Shown one piece after another: positions 32,677-44,358 of a DNA stretch of 64,000 bases. The first letter of the stretch is position 1, and each line of letters starts with the position of its first letter. The notes under the pieces are model-generated. The model was not told the DNA's origin. It searched no databases and saw only the letters and a list, made by a program, of their open reading frames with translations. The DNA comes from Diadema setosum (taxonomy: Eukaryota; Echinodermata; Echinoidea; Diadematoida; Diadematidae), in assembly GCF_964275005.1 (NCBI RefSeq), contig NC_092705.1, forward strand, positions 6,312,641-6,376,640, read 5' to 3'. A program made the position numbers and the translations under genes.

Positions 32677-34064
32677 GTACATATTCAGAATTATATTTCA
32701 CTGGTCTGGAATTCCCACAATCGAAATTGGGTAACATCAATTGGTTGCCAAAAGATATGTAGGCGCTACTTCAGTCACACCACACCTGTGCCAGGCCACC
32801 TGACCTTATTCATTGCTATTCGTTTGGTTCATTTTCTCATTGGAGGCAACCTCATTAACAAGACTGACCCTCTCAAAAGTCCAAATTAGGGTCAACCCTC
32901 TGACCAAATAAAAACAACTCTTATAGCCTTGACTTATCAAAGCACTTCACGCAAAACAGAAGCTGCTCTATCAGCGGCAGATATCAAAAGGAAACGTGCA
33001 TGCGGGCTACCAAAACAAATGAGCATATTGTTTTATCTTGATTTCAACACTAGGAATCCTCCTGATCTGTTGTTACCGACAGATTATGATAAAAGAGAAT
33101 TCAAGACGATTTGCGTAATATCACGCCATGTATAATAGTACATAAATCGACAGCTTCATGTATAAGATTTGTGGAATTTATTGTGATCCTTGATCGAAGA
33201 AACCAATGCTCTGAACAAATCCAAAACAAATTATACTGAACAAGAATGATGACAAAGATGCTCACATATTTCTGATAAAATACGTAGCAAAGTAATTCAA
33301 TTATTACCATGATTACAATATGGCTTGCTTGCCAAGTTCACCTGTGTAGAAATTGTGCTTGCTTTCTTCTTTCTGCTTGCTTGAGCCCCCACTCATGCAT
33401 GCCTATATGGTGAGGCTACCACGTCATCATCCTTGTTTATTGTGATTTGTGATTCTTATTCCTCATTCCAATTACCATAATCAAATTCTGAAACTCTGTG
33501 CTCAGTAAGACCAATTTATGTTTATTAAAATGTAAAAGTTTGAAAATAAAGGCAAATGTCATTTATCACGCCCTTTCAGGATCCAGAAGGAACACTTTTC
33601 TCGATGCACCAGAAAAATCATTCAATATCCAATTCCTTCATATTTTCTATAGATCGTCCCAGTATCTGTGACATCACGATTTATTTTAGAGTCCCAATCT
33701 ACTAAAAGAGCCACATACGTGACACATGGGGTAAACCACAATTGTAAAGATATTTTACTTTTGGACGAATGATCCAATTTTCCCCAAACTTTTTGCCGAA
33801 GATTCGGTGATCTCCTTTCATTCCCTAAAATTTTGTTTCTTACACACTATACGTTTTTCATCTAAAGTAAAATAGGATGAATCGAATGGGACACGTTTCA
33901 TCAAAATCAATATCAATATTGGAAAGTTATTGAATTCTGAAGGTGCGCATCTTTATTGAAACAGGACCATTACAATAATTACAACAATTTTTTTGTCTAA
34001 CTTTGCCACTTTTGGGGTTCTGAATCCAAAAATCTTTGGTTCCATCTTTTTCCAACCACGTCTT
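32254..34064. other. Intron 1 of the transporter, 3' part
   Basis: AT-rich intron with a TA array at about 32624-32672. No exon recognised. Confidence 0.6.
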
Positions 34065-34610
34065 CAGCCGCCATTTTGAATTCCAAAATGACCGCCATAA
34101 CAAACTATATGCTGACCCATATCTCATAAAGTGAGCATTGTAGAAGATTCAAGCATGGTGCAAGATGCATGGTTGTGATGTCAGACACTCCAATACATCT
34201 TTTTCTGATATTGTGGATTTTTTTAATATATAATTTGTAGGCTGCCATCTTGAATTTCAAAATGGCCGCCACAGCAAACTGTATTTTGACACATATCTCA
34301 TGAGTGAGCATTGTAAAAGCTTCAAAGTTGGCGCGAAATGCATGATTGTGAAGTCAGGCACTCTGATACATTTTTTTCCCCTGATATTGTGGATTGTTTT
34401 GATATGTACGCTGCCATTTTGAAATTCAAAATGGCCGCCATAGGTTTTTTTTTTTTACCCATACATGTATCTCAGGTTGTAATTATTGTAGAAGCATCAC
34501 ATTTTAAAGAATACACATGCTTGAGGTGCACAACGTTACAGTACAGCTGTTTTATAATTGTGGATCATTAGATAGGCCACCATTATGAAATTCAAAATGG
34601 CTGCCGTAGA
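34065..34610. repeat. Tandem repeat, about 170 bp period, three copies
   Basis: The block CCATTTTGAAATTCAAAATGGCCGCC recurs (in variant form) at about 34066, 34243, 34410 and 34579, and the spacer between (GACACATATCTCAT, AGTGAGCATTGTA, TGATATTGTGGATT) is also repeated. Each boundary block is itself a 20 bp palindrome. Copies have drifted, so the array is not recent. Confidence 0.8.
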
Positions 34611-34879
34611 AAAACATACTGTGGTAAGCACCTTTTGCGAATTTGACAAAATTTTTCTAGTTAGACCGAATTTATTTCCAGGTCATGCAGAATGACAGCC
34701 ATCTCTCAATGCAACAAGTTAATGTAAGGACGAGGTTCCAATGACGTCATCAAGCCGTGCTGATGGGCAAAAACTGCGTATGGGGGGGGGGGGGGTCCCA
34801 CACCACTGTCCCATACATGTAAACAAGCGTGTAAGCGTTACGTCCCATAATAGCCAGGCGGGACTATGCGGTTCACATA
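34611..34879. other. Intron 1, unique sequence
   Basis: No feature beyond a G-run at about 34783-34795. Confidence 0.5.
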
Positions 34880-35263
34880 CTGCGTGCTATAGTTATGGTT
34901 GAGACCTAATTTCAGGTTTCTAACATTTTTTGGTGAGATAACCTCTCATGAAATATGAAAGAGCATATAATTCCATGAGGAATTCAACGTTCATTTGATG
35001 AAAATTGGTATTGAAATGGCTGAGATATCCAACAGAGCGATTCCAATAAAGTGTGGGACCCACATTAAAATCTTTATTACGATCGCTTTGTTTTATTCTG
35101 TTTTTTGATGTTTCAGTCATTCCAAACCAGATTTTCATCAAATAAACTTTGAATTCCTCTAAATATGGTATGCTCTGTACTATTTCATAAGCGTTTTCTT
35201 GGTATCTCGCAAAAAGTTAAAAGCCCAATTCTCATCTCCACCAATACTGTACCATCCCTTTAA
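34880..35263. mobile_element. Foldback MITE, family B, copy 1
   Basis: The right arm (35105-35263, ending ACCATCCCTTTAA) is the inverted copy of the left arm, which shares TTGATGAAAATTGGTATTG, AGAGGAATTCAA-like and ACTTTTTGCGAGATA-like blocks. The left tip has decayed, so the start is approximate. The full copy is at 37525-37917. Confidence 0.7.
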
Positions 35264-35299
35264 TACACACACGCAATTTGTTTTTGCCCCTCGGGCAAC

Positions 35300-35543
35300 A
35301 CATTATAGTATTTGGCGTCATATTCAAGTAATGTGCAGTTTAATGTTTCCAGGTTAGCATGCCTGTACTGTGACGGGGCATCAAACTGCACATTACTTGA
35401 ATATGACACCGTTCTGAAGCAAGTAATTTTCACACAAAATAGATACATAATGTACACTTAAATGAATCCCACAAGAATTGGAACAATCATCCCCCAGCAT
35501 TCCCACTGATTCCCACTGATCAGTTACTAGCCATCCCCTTTAA
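35300..35543. mobile_element. Foldback MITE, family A, copy 2 (partial)
   Basis: From TCATATTCAAGTAATGTGC the sequence follows the family A element through its centre and complete right arm to TTAA at 35540-35543. Most of the left arm is missing; it abuts the family B copy that ends at 35263. Confidence 0.75.
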
Positions 35544-37232
35544 GCTGAAATTGATTACGCTATATAGATATGACTATAGGTGTTACCAAAAAACATTTCC
35601 CACTTTTGATCCTTAATAGATCAAAAACTATGCATCTGATAACACTGTCATTGATATGAGTAATAGCTGAATAGTGTACAATTTCGTTGGAGGTAATTTG
35701 AATATGAGAGCATGAATCAGTTTCGTTGAATCCATGATTAATTTTAAAGCTAAGTTCCAGATTTTGGTCAAATTTGAACCCTCTGAACAAAATGGAACTT
35801 TACAAAAGAACCAATTATGTGTATGTGAGTGTGTCTTCAGAATGACCCTGAACAATAGACATGAATACCACGAAAAACCACCTTTTCAGATCTCTGCTGA
35901 CTGCATGGGCTTATGGACATTGGTTGCTCCAAAGCACATGACTGCTTTATTAATAATTCATGATGGATTGTCCTGGTCGCTGCTAGTCTGAATTTATAAA
36001 GGGTAAAATGCATGCACATAAAAAAAGAAAATAAGCACATGTTTTCATATGCCTGCATACGCTACATTTTCAGGACGAATAAACATAAAGACTAGCTGGG
36101 ATAGTGGAATTTCTCATGAATACGTCATAGAACATTCAAACCCTGGTCATTGTTCAGGACAATAACATGTCTGGGTGTTAAAAACACACTCATACACACC
36201 AACTGACCCCTGTGCAAAATTAAATTTTTATACAGAGTGTTGAAAATTGAGCAAAATCTGGAACCTAACTTAACAATAAATCTTTAAAAATGGGACTCTA
36301 TAAGACACACCTAATCGCACTATTCTAAAAAAAAAAAAAAAAAAGTTTGTAGAAAACCTGGTAAAACACAATTTTTAATTCGTTTTATGATCCCAAACTT
36401 TACCATGTCGTAGATGCAGTTTTGCTCTTCCAGAAAATATGGAAAAAAAAATAGCCCTCAAGATTGACTAAGTTGACCCATCTCACCTATTTTGAGTCCT
36501 TACACAAAATAAGTGTTTGTGACTTTTTGTTGGTTTTGTGATGCACGGTAACAACTGGTCTAAATGGGGGCATTTAGTCACTCAGATACAGTTATGAGGT
36601 ACTTTTTCAGTCAATTGTTTTGACACCAAAAATCACATGATTTCCCATTCACAAGTTTTACCCAAACTTCAAAAATAATGATTTTAGATTGTGCACAACA
36701 GTGTATATACAAGCCAGTAGTTACGGCAGGTAAGGTAATGCGGTCGACGTGGCTTGTACGCGAAGTTGCAACCATTGCTGTTGTCTAGTAAAACGTGTGA
36801 ACTTTGAAACCATATAAAGATCTAATTTATCTTATTTGCCTTTTAGATAAGCTTGCATGCATTTAAGACAACTTGAGTATGTGTCGTAAGGTCACTGCCT
36901 ATTTAGCCCATGACAACAATGACACATTCTACGAACAACTGGAATTGCTAGACAATGACAGCAGTGTGAGTACGTGAAGAGAAAAACCGAGTGAATTTCA
37001 GATCGCTTTAAAATGAAAGTAAAATACACTGATTTCAAAGCATTTTCCGTCGGTTCAGAATTCGTTATGATCAAAATAAAAATAATCGATGGATGGCCAA
37101 CTCTATACTCTATACATTATCTTTAAATACATGTAAGTAGATAAAAAGATTTTATGATACGCATTGGATTAACACAATATCAATGTTATTGTTGCTACAC
37201 TCGAGCACGAATTTGTTTCACAGTACGCTTAC
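35544..37232. other. Intron 1 of the transporter, 5' part
   Basis: AT-rich intron sequence with no recognised exon or repeat beyond short A-runs. Confidence 0.55.
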
Positions 37233-37418
37233 CGATATGGTATATCATAATCTGCATGCTAGCGATGATACTGACTTCCGCCGCCGTACACTTGAAGAAG
37301 TCTTTCCAGGCGACGAGGTAGATTCCAGAAGTCACAAAAAATCCATCGGCGATCATCGTTCCGACGGCAGTAGCGAACAGTACGACCCACCGCCATTGGT
37401 TCTTGGACACCATCATCG
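37233..37418 (-). CDS. SLC16 (MCT-like) transporter, exon 1 (first coding)
   Basis: Minus-strand exon with the likely start ATG at 37416 (a second ATG follows directly). It encodes about residues 1-62: MMVSKNQWRWVVLFATAVGT, which is the short N-terminus and TM1, then DFFKCTAAEVSIIASMQIMI into TM2. In SLC16 the segment before TM1 is usually DGGWGWVV; here NQWRWVV is a divergent form. The donor is CATATCG|GTAAGCG, phase 1. A good acceptor (CATTTTGCAG) lies two bases before the ATG, so a 5' UTR exon probably exists upstream; I could not place it. With this start, the four exons sum to 1755 bp, 584 codons plus stop, without a break. Confidence 0.88.
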
Positions 37419-37524
37419 CTGCAAAATGGGACCTTCAGTCTGGGGGGGGGGGGGGAGTAAGAATAGATAAAGACAATGTTTGCGTAGCGTCAATATAATG
37501 ATAATGATGACAGACCCTCTGCAC

Positions 37525-37917
37525 TTAAAGGGATGGTGTAGTTTTGGTTAATGTCGGGATTTAGATTTTAACTTTTTGCGAGATAAGTGGAAATCACCTA
37601 CGTGAAATATTAAAGAGCATACAATTCTAAGAGGAATTCAAAGTTTATTTGATAAAAATCAGTTTTGAAGTGGCTGAAATATTCTGGAAACAAAGTGGTC
37701 CTCATAAAAGGTGGGTCCCATCTTTTATTAGTACCGCTTTTTTAACTTTTTTTTTTTGGCAAATCAACATTTCAAACCCGATTTTCATCAAATAAACTGA
37801 ATTCCTCTTATGACTACATGTTCTTTGATATTTCATGTAAGTTAAATTGTTTCTAATTATTTCTCAAAAAGTTAAAATCTGAATACCCATCCCGACCAAA
37901 ACTATGCCATCTCTTCA
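37525..37917. mobile_element. Foldback MITE, family B, copy 2 (full length)
   Basis: Left arm 37525-37690 (TTAAAGGGATGGTGTAGTTT at the tip) and right arm about 37765-37917 are inverted copies of about 150 bp, with shared blocks TTTAACTTTTTGCGAGA, AGAGGAATTCAAAGTTTATT and TTTGATAAAAATC. The left end has TTAA; the right has TTCA. It lies about 107 bp upstream of the transporter's first coding exon. Confidence 0.85.
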
Positions 37918-38995
37918 TAGAGGTTACCTAACCAAGAAGGTACAGTGTACTCATTTAGCGGCGAATAATAAACTTTGTTTCGTCACGAACATGTTCCAAA
38001 AATTCAAACTTTGGAACATAGATATATATATATATAAAAAAAAATGCCACAGTGAAAACTTTTAGCGAAATTGATTGCAACTGTTTACGAACTTGATTGC
38101 GACCGTTTACGAACCCTAACGAAACCTAAAATCCGCTACGTTTCAAAAACATTCGCAAACAATCGCCGCTAAGTGAGACATTCCCTTTACTGATCTGCAA
38201 ATGCTATTGTCTCATATCTTGTGCAGTTGCTATCATTAACCCACAAACACCGCTTGCGGCACCCTTTTCATCCATATCTTACCTTTGTTCTACACCTCTG
38301 AACTTTTGCCCTCTTTTTTTTTTCCCCCACAGAAGGATACCGCGATAAGTTTACTGATAAACCCAGACCTGTTCGGAGCGTGTATAGTCATTAGGTGACT
38401 GCCTCTCCCGCCACAGAAAAATGACAACGTAACACCCGCCCGTCAAATTTCATGAGCGCATTACCGTGCAGTTATGACACATTTTCGAACGGAAATGTTT
38501 CTCCTGTTTGACGCTTTCCCGCACTTCACAACGGAAACTCTGGAGCTCCACGAGCTGAAAAGTTCACGACAATAGGCCTGTACGGGTTTTTTTTTAATTA
38601 TCTTTTACGCCTCTTCATTTAGGTATGTCTCTGAAAGAGGCAATATATTCCATCGGCGTGTGAATTCCATTGCTCTGTGGTGAATTTTTGTGCCTACATC
38701 GCACGCAAGAAATCCATTAATCTGCTGTATTACACGCTTCAAGAGATGTGAAGCCTTGCGCGAGAAAAGTTCAAAAATTTTGCTTCACCTGTGACATCAT
38801 ACGTTACCTGTGACACTATACGTTACATGTGAAATTATACGTTACCTGTGACATAATACGTTGGCTGTGACATTCTGTTTTGGATGGTCATTGGTCAACG
38901 CAGGGAGGTGACCTCCCTGGCCAACGTTTGTAATGTCCCACTCTGCGACATATTGGGCGTGGACGATATTATCGGTTGTAATATTCCCCCTATTT
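37918..38995. other. 5' flank of the transporter; small tandem repeat
   Basis: No exon recognised. At 38788-38873 about five units of roughly 20-21 bp (GTGACATCATACGTTACCT and variants) stand in tandem. A hairpin GGGAGGTGACCTCCC lies at about 38902-38916. Confidence 0.6.
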
Positions 38996-40147
38996 CAGGC
39001 GCGGTGGAGCACCCCAATTATCTCGCAGAAATCCATCGGCAGCCGAGCCTCATTTGCATAAAGTAAACAACATGTACTCGTGTAGTTGAGAAAAAGTAAA
39101 CAACTTCTCAAGCTAATAACAATTTAAGGAAACCTATTTTCGGATTAAAATTGAGTTAGTTTGAATTTGAAAACAAACCGAATATGCACATATAACATAT
39201 CAAAGGATTTGACAATGATAAAATGTGAAATTTTAGCGAAAACCTGGCGAGCAAAATTACCAAAAATATGCCTCGAAAATCATCCTAAAATTCACGAAGT
39301 GTGATTGCGGAACCAAAGCGCCATCCGAACAAAGTACACCGAAATTTATTTATCTGCTTGCATTTTAAATTTCATACCGTAATATTCCCGGCCATGGTTG
39401 TGTCGGAAAAAAAAAAACAAAAACAGAAGGTGATGTCAAAAATGACACGAACGCAAAGCGTACAGGTCGGTCCCATGTATATATAATCGCGTCACTGTAG
39501 CGTTGCATGTCACAGCACACACAACGCATTGCTGCATGCAGCGTGCGCGGCAGCAGCTCAGCAGTCACCGCCGTGCGACACTCAGCAAAATTGACTGCGT
39601 CACATGCAAACCAACAATGAGCACGAAATCCTGAATCTCACGTACCACGCATGCCCAATATTACGGGAAAAGAAATGACGTCATTTTCAATTGTTTCGCT
39701 GACTACAATTTTCTATTCCAAACCCTGTAGAAACAAGTTGATTCCTCAAAAAGTACAGGTGGAACCGAGCGAAAACTTTCACCATATGGATTGAGGCCTG
39801 ATGAACTTGTGTTGCAAATTTCGGACACATTGGAGCCCGGCCATAGTCCAGTCGGAAAAAAAAAAAAAACAGAGAGGATGTTTTGCGAGAGGCAATTTTC
39901 AAAACGCTTTAATATCTCAAGTTCTAGGGCAGCAAATTTCATAATTTTTTCATCAAAAGGAAGGTTTTTAAAAACTTAGATAGTGTGGGAAGTTTGAGTT
40001 TACTAGCGGCACACATAGCGGCACAAGGAGAAGGTAAAGATTTGACTTTTTCATGCACACAGTTTCGGGCATCCGTGGATGCCCGTTGGAAATTCAAATA
40101 GAACGGGGCGATAATGAGATGCAAATTGGGGTGCTCCACCGCGCCTG
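38996..40147. mobile_element. Non-autonomous DNA transposon (1.15 kb)
   Basis: Terminal inverted repeats CAGGCGCGGTGGAGCACC at both ends extend about 24 bp perfectly (through CCAATT). ATTT stands directly outside each end (38992-38995 and 40148-40151) and may be a target duplication. The interior has no transposase. It holds two related internal blocks (GGCCATGGTTGTGTCGG and GGCCATAGTCCAGTCGG, each before a long A-run) at about 39391 and 39840. Confidence 0.8.
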
Positions 40148-40321
40148 ATTTGGATATGAGAGATGCAAGCAATGATTAAGATGTAGTAGTATCAGATTTT
40201 GAACAGAATTTTTCCTGTGTAAAGTGAATGGCCACCAAATTTATCTTTTGGTGGACCGATCGGGCAACTAAGATTCAAAATGAATTTTTACTTTCGCTTA
40301 ACAACATTACTTCGGGCTACT

Positions 40322-40364
<43 letters not shown>

Positions 40365-40789
40365 GTTAGTGTCGAGCTCATTACATAGATAGATATACTT
40401 GTATTTTGATAAAAATTATGACCGCTTTGTCTTGTTGCAACGATACCCTTTCCCTGGTTTCGGACGAATGAGTCCAATCGATGTATTTTTTTTTTCTCTC
40501 AGAGTACAACAGCTATAGCATAACATTAAAGCCACATTTTATCAGAGCCTTTTAAACCAGAGTTACGGCGACAACGTCTGGGCAATTTTGTTTTGTTTTT
40601 TGTTTGTTTTTTTGTTTTTTTTACCCTGCCTGTTAAGACTGTCCACGCAAAATGTTGCTCGGACGTTGCGGTAACTTTTGCCAAATTCTGCCCTAGCCAG
40701 CAAAGGGTAATTACCCCGACATTACCTCGACATTACCGCGACACCCTTCTGTTAAGACTTTCTCAAGGCAGTTTGTCAAACATTAATAT
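40148..40789. other. Intergenic with (CA)n at 40325-40363
   Basis: CA microsatellite and T-rich runs; no gene recognised. Confidence 0.55.
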
Positions 40790-42120
40790 GACATCAAGAG
40801 TACGTCGAAGTGATAAATGAAGTGCTGAACTCCAAAAGTAACAACAAACCCCAGAGGCATATTATTAAGAATGATAAGCACATTGAAGTTCAAGCTGACA
40901 TGGCAGAAGTATTCGACAAATATTTTGTAAACATAGGACCAAGCCTGGGACGGGATAGAATCACTAATTTTCTCTTTATCATTACCGAAGTAGTTTCACC
41001 ATAAACACACATCTTTAATCTGCCCTTATCTCCTGGCATAGTTCTTCAAAAAACGAAAATAACTAAAGTAGTGCCATTTTTTAAAAGGACAAAAAGAATT
41101 CGTGACGAATTATTGCCCTGTTTCTCTGCTAACTTCATTTTCAAAAATTCTTGAAAGGCTGGGATACACGCGCACATACAAATTTCTTGAAAAGTGTGAT
41201 TTTTTTTTTTTTTTTTGTAACTCCCAATTTGGTTTCAGCAAAAAAATCACAGCACGACCCATGCCTTGCTCACTTTTATTCATAAAGTTGCTCACGCTTT
41301 AGACGATTTCTCCCATCACACCATTTGGAGTTTTTCTTGATTTTCGAAAGCATTCGGCATAATTGACCACGATATTCTGATTTACAAGCTACGACATTAT
41401 CACTTATTATTGTATACGTGGAATGGAAATGCTTTGGACTGGTTTAGAGCTTATTCATCAAACAGAAAACAATTTGTGACTTAAATGGCCGTGATTCTCA
41501 GTTGAAATTAATTTATTGTCATCTGTCCCTCAGAGTTCCTTATTAGGCCCATACTGTTTATTTTGTATCGTTCTCATGAAAACCAGCTATGCTGATCAGG
41601 GTGTTCCACCCCATGAAGTGGCAATAAATTCAAATCAACAATTCTTTCCTTTTGTTTTGCTGATGATTCTAATCTGTACTTTACACAGAGATCCTTATAC
41701 CCTCGTTGACACAACGAATAAAGAACTCAAGTCCTTGCAGTCTTGGATATACGCCAATAGATTATCACTCAATATGGATAAAACTCGTGCTTTTTAGCAA
41801 TACACTTCCCCTTCATATCACATTTAATGAAATTGAATTAAACCAAGTCAACTGCACAAAATTTTGATGTCTTCTCATTGACAGTGATTTATCTTGGAAA
41901 TCCCACGTTACACGGGTGTTCTTAATAAATCATTTTCGCGAAAAGCACATACACAAACACACACCACACACACACACACATACACCATAATGTATACAGG
42001 CCCCAGATACTGGAATGACCTCTCCCCCGAAATAACAATCTGCTCGTCCTTACATTCCTTCAAACGCAAATTAAAAGAGTTTTTGTTGAATGCACATTCT
42101 GCAGACACTGAATAAACTTG
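40790..42120 (+). pseudogene. Decayed LINE ORF2 fragment (RT region to C-terminus)
   Basis: Pieces in several frames match a CR1/L2 or Jockey-group reverse transcriptase in order: FDKYFVNIG (about 40915), NYCPVSLLTSFSKILERL (41105-41160), SQFGFSKK (41225), a DFRKAFG-like stretch (41340), VPQSSLLGP (41522), a degraded ADD region (about 41660-41690), LQSWIYANRLSLNMDKT (about 41735) and the C-terminal GPRYWNDLSPEITICSSLHS up to TGA near 42115. AATAAA follows at once. There are many frameshifts plus CA-type and T-run insertions, so it is old. Confidence 0.75.
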
Positions 42121-42284
42121 AATTGTTTTTTTTTTTATGATGTAACATTTCGTTGTATATCTTTATCCGATCAAACATACCTGTTAACACGCTGCAGATT
42201 GTAGTCTGGCTGCCGTCACGTTCTCTGTATTCATCATGAGCAATTCCTCACTTTATTTCGTCTCCCCCTCCCTCCTTCTCTCTG

Positions 42285-42321
<37 letters not shown>

Positions 42322-42332
42322 CTTTCTATTAT
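42121..42332. other. Flanking sequence with (TC)n
   Basis: TC microsatellite at about 42282-42315; otherwise unique. Confidence 0.5.
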
Positions 42333-43127
42333 AATAGGGAGCTTTAGATTTTAGACGCGCGGACGTTCAAAGGAAAAAAACATGTTCTGAGATTGCGCAG
42401 TAGCGCGCGTAAAGTCAAATAGCCATGTCTACACCTATCCAAAAACTTGTAGTTATACTAACTACGAGCGCAAAAATGCGTTCCCCTAACCACGACAAAA
42501 CTTCGATGCCGTTCACACCTACATGCAGTTAGCAAAACCTCGAGGTAAAGATAACTACGATAGAAAATAAAGGGCGCCTAGTTTGCACATAGGGTTGCGC
42601 ACTATTGTGGAAAAAAACTGAGCGTCGTGGTTAACAAAACTCCGTTCACATCTGTCATAGTTTAAGCGCGCTTAAACTACGCGCTTAAACCACGACAACA
42701 CCCTAAGAAATCTTGTGGTGTTGTCGTGGTGTCTTCGCCTTAAGGTTTTGTCGTGGTTTTCTAAACTGTATGCGTCTACATCTACGCTAACTAGAGTTTA
42801 GTGCCTCGTAGTTTACAAAACCTCGAGGTTTAGAAAACCTTAAGGTAAAGGGAACTAGGTGTGAACCTCACTATTCTATTTTTAGCTTGCTTCGCCTGAG
42901 TTTTTCACTAAGCGTACTGGGCTATTTTCACGTCCGCACAGTTTGCGACGTAGAGAGCTTCTTCATGCACTGATCAGTATAATGGGGGGGGGGGGGCGAT
43001 TTTATTTTGTATACGTTGCGTCCCAGCGTAATCTAAAGCTACTTTTCCACACGACGCAGGGAGAGGAGAACGTCCAGCGCAAGCATCGGCTCAAACGTCC
43101 GCGCGTCAAAATCTAAAGCTCCCTATT
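42333..43127. mobile_element. Inverted-repeat element (795 bp) with inner repeats
   Basis: The ends AATAGGGAGCTTTAGATTTT (left) and the same sequence inverted (right) run on into GACGCGCGGACGTT, giving about 34 bp of terminal inverted repeat with one indel. The core (about 42420-42870) is dense in short palindromes such as AACCTCGAGGTT, CTTAAGG and ACCACGACAACACC facing GGTGTTGTCGTGGT, and may be a second inserted foldback element. No open frame. Confidence 0.75.
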
Positions 43128-43530
43128 GCCAGAGTTCGACGGCAGGCACCAATCACAACAGCTGTATGCTGTACATGCCACTTTTTTGTCTTTTGCCGCA
43201 TGTGTGATAGTTCTAATGTAAGAACAGTTTCGAGTATACACCAAAGTAGTCCCTAAATAATCATGTTCTACTCTGAAACAAAAAATGATTGTTCGGTCAC
43301 AATTACGGTTCAAAGTTAGTATGGGTGGGTGGTTTTTTTTTTTTTTTTTTTTTTTAATCATATAAGAATTTCCCGTTTCCTTTACCTAGTATAATTAAAT
43401 CACCTGGTCTTAACTTTTATCCGTTATCCGTTTCTCTTTCACAAACACTGATTACTCGGGGCTTACAGCTAAACAAGCTTGTTTTCATGTAGGCCCCGTC
43501 ATATTTCTCTTTGTACAACCCAAACCTAAA
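43128..43530. other. Intergenic, no gene recognised
   Basis: Contains a T-run at about 43332-43356. The open frames are not coding-like. Confidence 0.5.
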
Positions 43531-43539
43531 TTTCGACCA

Positions 43540-43710
43540 ATTTTTTTCATTATAACTACTGAATATACCATGTATTTACATTGTATATTGTTTTTTATTT
43601 GTTTTGTACATTATTGATAAGGAACAATAACTTGTGCTATTACTTTTGATGTAATGTATCCGAGAAGTATGAAATAAAAGCTTAATTTCATTGAATTGAA
43701 TTGAACATTA
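43540..43710 (+). mobile_element. LINE 3' tail
   Basis: AT-rich sequence ending in GAAATAAAAGCTTAATTTC and three TTGAA units (about 43690-43706), the usual form of a LINE 3' end. No ORF remains. Confidence 0.4.
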
Positions 43711-44033
43711 TTATTTTGTAAAATGACAAATCGATGGGGGGGGGGGTGGCTGTAGAAATTATCACCTTACAACAAAAATAATAATCAATTATTAAACTGA
43801 AACCTCTGATTTCTAACTGAGTACTGTATTTAAGGAGAAAGATAGGAAAGTGGTTCAAAGATGGTAAATCCCCACTATAAAATCAGACAAATATTTATGA
43901 CAATTAGGTATATACTTTGAAAGAGAAACAAGAATTCTAATCTTGAAAAGTGGGTTGCCAGTTATGGCATCACAGATTAAGATATATAAGAGGCTTTTCA
44001 AACTTCTACAACTGGATCAATGAACAACATATA
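43711..44033. other. Intergenic, no gene recognised
   Basis: G-run at about 43737-43747; otherwise nothing. Confidence 0.5.
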
Positions 44034-44358
44034 GGCCCGAATTCACGAAGGTGGTACAAATGAAACCATGGTTTAAACCATGGACAAAAACCATGGAGCG
44101 CCAAATGTCGCATGGAATATTTCGTTACGAAATCAGTAATTTTGTAGATGAAATGATTATTTTGTAACGAAGTGACAACATTTTGTAACTAAATGAACAT
44201 TTCGTCCACGAAATGATAATTTCGTTAACGAAAGATCATTTTGTCGACGAAATTACCAATTTCGTAACGAAATATTCCTTGCGACACTTGGTGCTCCATG
44301 GTTTTTGTCCATGGTTTAAACCATGGTTTCATTTGTACCACCTTCGTGAATTCGGGCC
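44034..44358. mobile_element. Near-perfect hairpin MITE (325 bp)
   Basis: Arms of about 150 bp: GGCCCGAATTCACGAAGG opens the left and closes (inverted) the right, continuing through CCATGGTTTAAACCATGG and GGAATATTTCGTTACGAAAT. The centre is a ladder of TTTCGTNACGAAA-type units. ATA stands on both sides (44031-44033 and 44359-44361), a possible 3 bp target duplication. No coding capacity. Confidence 0.9.

Noticed and set aside
33927-34311. Minus-strand short frames rich in KMAA-type strings
   Set aside because: They come from the CCATTTTGAA palindromes of the ~170 bp tandem repeat.
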